64,000 nucleotides of DNA from Mycobacterium sp. 141 (GTDB taxonomy: Bacteria; Actinomycetota; Actinomycetes; Mycobacteriales; Mycobacteriaceae): positions 1 to 64,000 of the forward strand of contig NZ_KB908267.1 in assembly GCF_000382405.1 (NCBI RefSeq), written 5' to 3'. Shown here in pieces: positions 38,221 through 45,653 of this stretch. The position numbers and the translations under genes are program-made. How positions within the stretch are numbered: position 1 is the first letter of the stretch; each line of letters starts with the position of its first letter. The notes under the pieces are model-generated. The model did no database searches. It had not been told where the DNA came from and saw only the letters and a program-made list of their open reading frames with translations.

Positions 38221-38285
38221 TGTCAGCGGTGCCCACATCGTGTAAGCACCGCTAACACTAAGGGGGAATGTAAGCGGTGTCAACA
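38221..38285. promoter_or_regulatory. Three repeated palindromic operators in the divergent promoter
   Basis: Three 17-base sites share the pattern TGTnAGC-NNN-GnnnACA at 38221-38237, 38241-38257 and 38269-38285. The middle one is the most symmetric (TGTAAGC acc GCTAACA, six of seven pairs). Centres are 20 and 28 bases apart. They lie between the TetR gene and the ADC-like operon and are the obvious TetR binding sites. Confidence 0.75.
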
Positions 38286-38302
38286 CTTGGTACCGTGACA
38301 CC

Positions 38303-38890
38303 GTGTCGTCGGCCGCTCGCTATCACCACGGGGATCTACCCAGGGCACTGGTGAATGCCGCCATGGAGCTGCTCGAGGAGGGCGGCGCGGCGGAGCTGTC
38401 ATTGCGGGCTGCGGCGCGGCGGGCCGGCGTCTCCACTGCGGCGCCCTACCGGCATTTCGCCGATCGCAATGCCCTGCTGTCGGAAGTGGCGGCGGTGGGT
38501 TATCGCGAGTTGGCCGCAGAACTCGTGGCGGCCCACCCAGCGCCGAAAAAGCCCGAAGATCTCGCCGCCATCGCCGTGGCTTACGTGCGGTTCGCATTGG
38601 CGCGCCCGGGGCTCTTCCGCGTGATGTTCGCCGAGCAATGTGATTCCTCACACGCCGAACGGGTGGCAGCGGTGGAAGCCATCCGGGATTATCTCAACTC
38701 CATTGTGCAGCAGGCTTTTCCGTCAGCCGATCCGGACGCGATGGCGATCGCCTTGTGGGGGCTCGTGCATGGCCTGGCGTTCCTGCACCTGGACGGGAAG
38801 TTCGACACGTCATCCGCTCAGGGTGTTGCGGACCGCGTCCGTGGCGCGGTACTGGCGACCGTCAAAGCGGCAGAACTCGGCGACACCTGA
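38303..38890 (+). CDS. TetR-family regulator (WHG-type C-terminal domain)
   Basis: 195 residues from GTG 38303. Helix-turn-helix in SLRAAARRAGVSTAAPYRHFADRNALL (about 35-61); the C-terminal domain with ARPGLFRVMFAEQ and LWGLVHGLAFLHLDG is the TetR WHG type. Divergently transcribed from the ADC-like/F420-reductase operon and probably represses it and itself through the three palindromes. Inducing ligand unknown. Confidence 0.88.
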   Translation: MSSAARYHHGDLPRALVNAAMELLEEGGAAELSLRAAARRAGVSTAAPYRHFADRNALLSEVAAVGYRELAAELVAAHPAPKKPEDLAAIAVAYVRFALARPGLFRVMFAEQCDSSHAERVAAVEAIRDYLNSIVQQAFPSADPDAMAIALWGLVHGLAFLHLDGKFDTSSAQGVADRVRGAVLATVKAAELGDT

Positions 38891-39142
38891 GTCGCAGTTG
38901 CCGCCCGGCTGCATGCAATCAGCTTGCGCACAGCGAACTGCCAGATATCACAGGCTATTTCGATCTCCGACTTGATGCGTGTGATATCAGTCTGCTCTGC
39001 GACGCCTTCCAGGCTCATCCCCTGGTATCTGCTCCCTCGGCACTACGCGCGGATTGTCGGCTCCATCCGAGCGATAATCCCCGGCCCGTTCGATAAACCG
39101 ACCATATGGCCGAACAATCGCCTCGTGCGGGTGACGGTCCTG

Positions 39143-39868
39143 CTAGCGGTGTGCTCCTGACTGATCGACGCGTATGGGAGCCCCCGTGCCCAGGTGGCTC
39201 ACCACGTAGTCGGCCGCCTGATCGGTCATCCCGTTGTCGGCGTACATGTTGTGCGCGCCGTTGTCGTTGCCGGTCGGCGAGCACACGGGATCCTCGGGAA
39301 TACACAGGTCCAACGTCTTTGGTGCGTACTGTGCACCAACCTGGATCGGTGGTGCGCCCGTGTAGATCATCTGCAGGAACCCGCTCGACGGCTTGCCGAG
39401 CAGCGCAACCGCGGCGACGTGGCTGGCCACCGAAGCCGGCATCGGCCCGGTGAGGCCCGGCGGCAGCGCGTACCCGGCCGGGACGGAGTCTTCCGTGATG
39501 TACGCCGCGACGGCGGCGCCTTGCGAGTACCCGCCCAGCACCACCTTGGTGTTCGGGCACGCTGTGGCCGTATCGCGGACTTTGTTGCCCGCGTCGACCA
39601 CGCCGTCGGCCGCAGTCGCAAAATCAAGTGACGCAGGGTAGTTGACGGCATACACGTCGATGGACTCGCCGGGAGCCTTCGCACGCAGAGAATCGACGAA
39701 CGCCTGTCCGACACGTCCCACGCCCGGAGGTTCGAACGTGCCCCGCGCGAACACCACCTGCACGTCAGGACACTCTTGGGCGGACGCGGGGCTTGCGACG
39801 GCGAGCGGCCCCGCGACCGCAAGTGCTGCAGCAGCTACGGCTATCAGGTGACTATCAATATGGTTCAT
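39143..39868 (-). CDS. Secreted cutinase-family esterase
   Basis: 241 residues. Signal peptide to SPASA, then the cutinase alpha/beta-hydrolase: VVFARGTFEPPGVGRVG, nucleophile motif GGYSQGAA, Asp in IPEDPVC and His in GAHNMYAD; two disulfides are expected. Mycobacterial homologues (CFP21/Culp) hydrolyse esters, cutin-like polymers or lipids outside the cell. First of three cutinases within ten kilobases. Confidence 0.93.
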   Translation of the reverse strand: MNHIDSHLIAVAAAALAVAGPLAVASPASAQECPDVQVVFARGTFEPPGVGRVGQAFVDSLRAKAPGESIDVYAVNYPASLDFATAADGVVDAGNKVRDTATACPNTKVVLGGYSQGAAVAAYITEDSVPAGYALPPGLTGPMPASVASHVAAVALLGKPSSGFLQMIYTGAPPIQVGAQYAPKTLDLCIPEDPVCSPTGNDNGAHNMYADNGMTDQAADYVVSHLGTGAPIRVDQSGAHR

Positions 39869-39984
39869 CTCGACTGCCCCAACCTCAGACCTCTGGAGGC
39901 GTCACTGCCTCCCAATCCATGCAGAGCACATACCCAGGAATCTCCCACCCGAATCGCCGGGGCGGTGATCGGCGATATGGACGT

Positions 39985-42519
39985 TCAGTCCATGCGGCCC
40001 GCGTCCAACACCCGCAGCACCGCCGTTCCCGCTTCATCGGACGCTTCGAGGTCCACCTCGACCTCGAAACCCCAGTCCCGATCGCCTGCCGGGTCGTCGA
40101 GAATCTGCCGCACCCGCCACCTACCGGGTTGACGGTCGAAGATCAACATCGCGGGGCCGCGTGCGTCCGGACCGGTGCCCACATCGGGATGTTCGGCGAA
40201 GTACGCGGCGCCTACCTCTTCCCATCGCTGCGCCGGCCATCCCACGTCACCGTCCAGCTCACCGAGCTCCTCCCAGCGTCGCCGGGCGAACAGCTCTACC
40301 CGACGGAACAGCGCATTGCGGACCATCGCGGTGAAGGCGCGTTCGTTGCCGGTCAGAGGCCGTGGTCGCGTGGGTGTCGCGACGGGGACGTCGTGTGGCT
40401 GGTCGGGGTCGGTGAGCTGCTCCCACTCATCGAGCAGGCTCGAATCTACCTGGCGGACAAGCTCGCCGAGCCATTCGACGATATCGACGACGTCCTCGGT
40501 GCGTGCGGCAGCGGGGACACCGGAACGCAGGGCCTTGAACGCGTCGGACAGGTAGCGCAGCACCGCACCCTCCGAACGGGTCAGCCCGTAACCGCTGACG
40601 AACTCCCGGAAGGTCATCGCGCGTTCCCACATCTCGCGCACGATCGACTTGGGGGACAGCCGGCCGTCCGCGGCCCACGGGTTCGTGCGCAGATATACGT
40701 CGAAGGCGTGGTTGAGCAGTTCTTCGAGCGGCTTGGGATAAGTGACGTCGTCGAGCAGCTCGATCCGTTCGTCGTACTCGATGCCGTCGGCCTTCATCTG
40801 TGCGACGGCTTCGCCGCGCGCCTTGTTCAACTGGGCACCCAGGATCTGGCGCGGGTCCTCCAGCGTCGCCTCGATCACCGAAACCACGTCCAGCGCATAG
40901 GTTTCGACTGCGGGATCGAGCAGGTCGATCGCGGCGAGCGCGAACGTCGACAACGGCTGGTTCAGTGCGAAGTCGGGCGGTAGGTCCATGGTCAGCCGAT
41001 AACGCCTACCGTCGGCGTCGGGTACGTCGAGCCGCTCGAGCACGCCCGCCTGCAGCAGCGAACGGGCGATGCCGACGGCCTCCCGGATCAGCCGAAGCTG
41101 CCGCTTGCGCGGCTCGTGGTTGTCGGTGAGCAGTCGGCGCATCGCCGCGAATGGATCGCCTGGACGATCCACGACGTCAAGGATCATCGCCGTAGACACC
41201 CGCATGTTGCTCGTCAGCGCCTCCGGGGCGGCGGCGATCAATCGGTTCATGGTGGCCTCGCTCCACGGCACCATGCCTTCGGGGACCTTGCGGCGCACCA
41301 GCTTTCGGCGCTTCTTCGGGTCGTTGGCGACCTTGGCGAACTGCTTGAGGTTCTCCACCTCATGGTCGGGCGCTTGAACGACGACGGTGCCGACGGTGTC
41401 GTAGCCCGCCCGGCCGGCCCGGCCCGCGATCTGGTGGAATTCGCGGGCGCTGAGCAGCCGGGTGCGGGTGCCGTCGTACTTCGACAACGCCGAGAACACC
41501 ACGGTCCGGATCGGCACGTTGATACCGACGCCGAGGGTGTCGGTGCCGCAGATGACCTTGAGCAGGCCGGCCTGCGCGAGCTGCTCCACCAGCCGCCGGT
41601 ACTTCGGCAGCATCCCGGCGTGGTGCACCCCGATGCCGTGCCGCACCAGCCGGGACAGTGTCGACCCGAATGCCGAGGTGAAGCGGAAACCGCCGATGGC
41701 CGAGGCGATCGCGGCTTTCTCCTCCTTGGTGCTGACGTTGACGCTCATGAGCGCCTGCGCGCGTTCCAGTGCCGAGGCCTGGGTGAAGTGCACGACGTAG
41801 ATGGGGGCCTGCTTGGTGTCGAGCAGATCTTGGATGGTCTCGTGCATCGGCGTCGTCGCATACGAGTAGAACAGCGGCACCGGTCTCTCCGCGCCCGCGA
41901 CCAACGCCGTAGGGCGCCCGGTGCGTCGGGTGAGGTCCTCGCGCAGGAACGTGACGTCGCCGAGCGTGGCCGACATCAACAGGAACTGGGCCCGCGGCAA
42001 CTCCAGCAGCGGGACCTGCCACGCCCAGCCGCGGTCGGGATCGCCGTAGAAGTGGAACTCGTCCATCACCACGAGGCCGATGTCGGCCTGCGCACCCTCC
42101 CGCAGCGCGATGTTGGCGAGCACTTCTGCGGTGCACGCGATGATCGGTGCGTCGGAGTTGACCGCGGCGTCGCCGGTGAGCATGCCGACGTTCACCGCAC
42201 CGAACACGTCGCACAGGGCGAAGAATTTCTCACTGACCAAGGCTTTGATCGGCGCGGTGTAGTAGCTGCGGCCCCCTAAAGCGAGCGTGGCGTACAGCGC
42301 GCCGGTCGCGACGAGCGACTTGCCCGACCCGGTCGGGGTGGCGAGCACCACGTTGGCGCCGCTGACCAGTTCGATCAACGCTTCTTCCTGCGCCGGGTAG
42401 AGCACGGTGCCGTTGGCCTCGGCCCAGGCGGCGAAGTCGGTGAACAGCGCGTCGGGGCTGGAACTGCGGGCGCGCAGCGCGGACAAGTCGCCGGGGTCGT
42501 CGAGCAGCGCAGCAGTCAT
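39985..42519 (-). CDS. Ski2-like DEAD/DEAH-box helicase with DUF3516 domain
   Basis: 844 residues from ATG 42519; the longer open frame upstream overlaps the TrkA gene's 3' end and is not used. Motifs: Walker A ATPTGSGKS, motif II DEFH (MDEFHFYG), motif III SATL, and motif VI QIAGRAGRAG. The C-terminal ~400 residues match the DUF3516 region of actinobacterial helicases. Relatives such as HelY belong to the Ski2 RNA helicase group, so RNA unwinding or turnover is likely but unproven. Confidence 0.88.
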   Translation of the reverse strand: MTAALLDDPGDLSALRARSSSPDALFTDFAAWAEANGTVLYPAQEEALIELVSGANVVLATPTGSGKSLVATGALYATLALGGRSYYTAPIKALVSEKFFALCDVFGAVNVGMLTGDAAVNSDAPIIACTAEVLANIALREGAQADIGLVVMDEFHFYGDPDRGWAWQVPLLELPRAQFLLMSATLGDVTFLREDLTRRTGRPTALVAGAERPVPLFYSYATTPMHETIQDLLDTKQAPIYVVHFTQASALERAQALMSVNVSTKEEKAAIASAIGGFRFTSAFGSTLSRLVRHGIGVHHAGMLPKYRRLVEQLAQAGLLKVICGTDTLGVGINVPIRTVVFSALSKYDGTRTRLLSAREFHQIAGRAGRAGYDTVGTVVVQAPDHEVENLKQFAKVANDPKKRRKLVRRKVPEGMVPWSEATMNRLIAAAPEALTSNMRVSTAMILDVVDRPGDPFAAMRRLLTDNHEPRKRQLRLIREAVGIARSLLQAGVLERLDVPDADGRRYRLTMDLPPDFALNQPLSTFALAAIDLLDPAVETYALDVVSVIEATLEDPRQILGAQLNKARGEAVAQMKADGIEYDERIELLDDVTYPKPLEELLNHAFDVYLRTNPWAADGRLSPKSIVREMWERAMTFREFVSGYGLTRSEGAVLRYLSDAFKALRSGVPAAARTEDVVDIVEWLGELVRQVDSSLLDEWEQLTDPDQPHDVPVATPTRPRPLTGNERAFTAMVRNALFRRVELFARRRWEELGELDGDVGWPAQRWEEVGAAYFAEHPDVGTGPDARGPAMLIFDRQPGRWRVRQILDDPAGDRDWGFEVEVDLEASDEAGTAVLRVLDAGRMD

Positions 42520-42595
42520 CGGGCGGGGGCGGTGGGAGTGGCCATTGTGGTGACCAGCGTGCCTGACCGGTGCCCGGCCATTCCGGTAGGGGCCG

Positions 42596-43288
42596 TCACT
42601 CGTCCTCGCCGAGCGAGTCATGGAGGAACTCGCCGCCGTGAACCGCAGCGAGCAGCGATCCTTCGGCGGAACGATTGGCGATGAACAGCATCTCGTCACC
42701 GGCCTCAAGCACTTCTTCGGGCCGCGGCAAGATGACGTGCCGGCCCCGGATCACCGTCACCAAGGCGGTATTCGACGGTAGATCCAGCTGATCGACCCGT
42801 TGCCCGACGAGCGGGTTGGCTTCGGGCAGAGTCAGCTTCGTCAGCTCCGACCTTCCGCCTCGCAGCTTCATCAGCCGCACGAGGTGGCCCACGTCGATGG
42901 CGCCCTCGACACCGGCGACCAACGCGCCCGGAGTCGACACCGCGACGTCGATACCCCACTGGGGACCGAACAGCCACTGGCTGCGAACATCGTTGATGCG
43001 GGCCACCACGCGGTGCACCCCGAACTCGGTCTTGGCAAGCAGGCCGACGACCAGATTGGCCCGGTCGTCACCCGTCGCCGCGATCAGCACGTCGCACGTC
43101 TGGATCCCGGCCTCCTCCAGCGTGGTGAGCTCGCACGCATCGGCCAACAACCAGTCCGCACCTGCGGCGGTTTCAGGTTCGAACTGGCGCCGATCGTGCT
43201 CGATCAACAAGACCTTGTGGCCGTTACCGAGCAATTCTTGCGCCACTGATCGTCCTACGTTGCCTGCCCCTGCGATCGCGATTCGCAT
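42596..43288 (-). CDS. TrkA-family potassium uptake regulatory protein (CeoC/TrkB-like)
   Basis: 230 residues from ATG 43288 (MRIAIAGAGNVGRS). RCK_N Rossmann domain (about 1-125) with the NAD-binding GAGNVG loop, followed by TrkA_C (about 140-215). Resembles M. tuberculosis CeoC (Rv2692). It gates a Trk-type K+ channel by binding NAD(H) or nucleotides. No Trk pore gene is adjacent; instead it is divergent from a K+/H+ antiporter that carries its own TrkA_C domain. GTG 43303 is an alternative start. Confidence 0.88.
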   Translation of the reverse strand: MRIAIAGAGNVGRSVAQELLGNGHKVLLIEHDRRQFEPETAAGADWLLADACELTTLEEAGIQTCDVLIAATGDDRANLVVGLLAKTEFGVHRVVARINDVRSQWLFGPQWGIDVAVSTPGALVAGVEGAIDVGHLVRLMKLRGGRSELTKLTLPEANPLVGQRVDQLDLPSNTALVTVIRGRHVILPRPEEVLEAGDEMLFIANRSAEGSLLAAVHGGEFLHDSLGEDE

Positions 43289-43368
43289 CTTCCGTTCCGC
43301 CACTCAGTCATCTTTGCGTACAGACCGGCGATCGCTGCAGACTTCGCTACTGATTTACTTTCACGTTG

Positions 43369-44865
43369 ATGAGCTTGCAACAGCTGTACCTGGCCCTCTT
43401 GATCGGGGGCCTCGTGCTGCTCGCGAGCATCATCGGCACGCGCGTCGCGACGCGCGTGGGGTTCCCCAGCCTGTTGCTGTTCCTGTTGGTCGGCGTCGTT
43501 CTCGGTGAGGACGGGCTGGGGCTGAACTTCGACAACGTCGAACTCGCCAGGAACGTCTGTACCGCAGCACTCGCGGTGATCCTCGTCGAAGGCGGTTTGA
43601 CGACACGGTACTCCGACATTCGCAAAGTGCTGGCGCCGGCGGCGTCGCTGGCCACTGTCGGTGTGCTGATCAGCACGGTGGTGACGGCGGTGGGTGCCCA
43701 CGTGCTGCTGCGCATGGATTGGCAGCTCGCCCTGTTACTCGGGGCGATCGTGGCGTCTACCGACGCGGCAGCGGTGTTCTCCGTCCTGCGCGTACTGCCG
43801 CTGCCCCGGCGCCTGGCAGGCTTGCTCGAGGCGGAATCCGGGTTCAACGATGCCCCCGCGGTGATCCTCGTGCTCATGTTCAGCGTGGTGCCCTTCGTAC
43901 TGGAACCCGAGGGTGCGTTCACCGATCTGGTGTATGAACTGTTGGTCGGTATCGCGCTCGGCCTGGCGGTGGGACTTCTGGGTGCGATCGCTCTACGCCG
44001 CATCGCGCTGCCCGCGTCAGGGCTGTACCCGATCGCGACGTTCGGGCTGGGACTCGTCGCGTTCGCCGCCAGCGGCAGCGCCCACGCCAGCGGGTTCATC
44101 GCGGCTTATCTCGCCGCGGTCGTGCTCGCCAATTCAGGATTGCCGCACAGGTCGGCGACGCGGTCGTTCGCCGAGGGGGTCGGCTGGCTGGCGCAGATCG
44201 GCCTGTTCGTGCTTCTCGGGCTGCTGGTCAACCCGCATGAACTGGGACCCGACGTGATCCCGGCCATCATCATCGGCCTCGTCCTGCTACTGGTCGCCCG
44301 TCCGATCTCGGTACTGGGATCGCTGATCGGATTCCGTATCCCCCTGCGCGAGCAGCTGTTTCTGTCATGGGCAGGGCTACGCGGCGCGGTGCCGATCGTG
44401 CTGGCCACCTTTCCGATCGTGGTAGGGGTGACCGACAGTCACCGCCTGCTCAACATCGTGTTCGTGCTGGTGGTGATCTTCACCCTGGTCCAGGGCCCCA
44501 GCCTGCGTTTCGTTGCTCAACGGCTGGGCCTGGTGACCTCCGAATCCGCTCGGGAGATCCAGGTCGAAGCTGCGCCACTGGATGTCCTCGACGCCGAGCT
44601 GCTCACCATGACGGTGCAGCCGTCGTCGCGTCTGCAGAACGTCACGATCCTCGAACTGCGGCTGCCGCGCCCTGCGGTGATCACGTTGATCATCCGGGAC
44701 GGCCACACTTTCGTTCCGCTGCCCGATACGCGCATCGAGGTCGGCGACGAGCTCCTCATCGTCACCACGAGCAAGGTCCGGCCCACCACCGAAGCGCGGC
44801 TGCGGGCCGTCAGTCGCCGAGGCAAGCTGGCGTACTGGTTCGACGAATACGGTCAGCTGGACTGA
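43369..44865 (+). CDS. Potassium/proton antiporter (CvrA/NhaP2-type, TrkA_C domain)
   Basis: 498 residues from ATG 43369. Twelve or thirteen transmembrane helices of the CPA1 exchanger fold, including the ion-binding region IVASTDAAAVFSVL and ESGFNDAPAVIL. A cytoplasmic TrkA_C domain occupies the last ~90 residues (VTILELRLPRPAVITLIIRDG). It exports K+ or Na+ in exchange for H+. Divergent from a TrkA-family gene with an 80-base shared promoter, suggesting joint potassium homeostasis. Confidence 0.92.
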   Translation: MSLQQLYLALLIGGLVLLASIIGTRVATRVGFPSLLLFLLVGVVLGEDGLGLNFDNVELARNVCTAALAVILVEGGLTTRYSDIRKVLAPAASLATVGVLISTVVTAVGAHVLLRMDWQLALLLGAIVASTDAAAVFSVLRVLPLPRRLAGLLEAESGFNDAPAVILVLMFSVVPFVLEPEGAFTDLVYELLVGIALGLAVGLLGAIALRRIALPASGLYPIATFGLGLVAFAASGSAHASGFIAAYLAAVVLANSGLPHRSATRSFAEGVGWLAQIGLFVLLGLLVNPHELGPDVIPAIIIGLVLLLVARPISVLGSLIGFRIPLREQLFLSWAGLRGAVPIVLATFPIVVGVTDSHRLLNIVFVLVVIFTLVQGPSLRFVAQRLGLVTSESAREIQVEAAPLDVLDAELLTMTVQPSSRLQNVTILELRLPRPAVITLIIRDGHTFVPLPDTRIEVGDELLIVTTSKVRPTTEARLRAVSRRGKLAYWFDEYGQLD

Positions 44866-44886
44866 GTGCGTGTCGCAGGGCAGGCG

Positions 44887-45570
44887 TCAGACGCGTTGCT
44901 TGAGGTGGCGTGACGCCCACTGGGCGCCGAGGCGTATCAAACCGGACCGCTGATAGCTGACATGCGCGTCGAAATCCCGGCCGAGCGAGCAGACGGGGTC
45001 GTTGGTGTTGCACAGGTCTGCGGTTCTGGCGCCGAAGTCGGGGCTCATCCGGGTCAGCGGCTGGCCGAGACGCGCCGACGGATTACCGAAGACGACGATC
45101 GAGGCGATCCGCGGGACGACGGCGGCCGGCAGCGGCGCGGCGTAGCCCAGGCCACCGACGGGTGAGGTGGCGACGACATCGACGACGGCCGCGCCCTGCG
45201 AATAACCCCCGAGCACGATCTGCGTCTTCGGGCATTGGGACGCGGTGTTCTGCGCATGCCTGCTCATGTCGGTAGCGCCGGCCGCGGCCTTGAGGAAGTC
45301 CCACGATGCGGGGTACTGGACCGCGTAGCTGCTGACCGTCGACCCCCGCACCATGGGACGTAACGCATCCACGAAGGCCTGCCCGACGGCACCGATGCCC
45401 GGGGGCTCGTCGGTGCCCCGCGCGAAAATGACCTCGACGTCGGAGCACTTCGGGGCCGCGGAGGCCGTCGGCGTCGTGACCGCGACGGTGACTGTGGTCA
45501 TCACGGCGACAGCGAGCGCGCGCTGCGTTCGCAAGCGGCGACGATGTCGAGGGGTCGTGCCGACAGGCAT
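44887..45570 (-). CDS. Secreted cutinase-family esterase
   Basis: 227 residues. Arg-rich n-region and hydrophobic core up to TASA form a signal peptide. Cutinase features: VIFARGTDEPPGIGAVG, GGYSQGAA, Asp in TNDPVC and His in FDAHVSYQ. Second of three cutinase paralogues in this part of the window, convergent with the antiporter gene. Likely extracellular esterase or lipase. Confidence 0.93.
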   Translation of the reverse strand: MPVGTTPRHRRRLRTQRALAVAVMTTVTVAVTTPTASAAPKCSDVEVIFARGTDEPPGIGAVGQAFVDALRPMVRGSTVSSYAVQYPASWDFLKAAAGATDMSRHAQNTASQCPKTQIVLGGYSQGAAVVDVVATSPVGGLGYAAPLPAAVVPRIASIVVFGNPSARLGQPLTRMSPDFGARTADLCNTNDPVCSLGRDFDAHVSYQRSGLIRLGAQWASRHLKQRV

Positions 45571-45653
45571 GATTCTCCTCGACGTGTTCCGGATCGGCGC
45601 CCTGCAGATCTTTTCCCGATAACCACTTTTACCACTCTGTCAACAGGCCAGCG

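Noticed and set aside
42520..42708. Extended N-terminus of the DUF3516 helicase
   Set aside because: It overlaps the 3' end of the TrkA-family gene and consists of low-complexity Arg/Ser/His sequence.
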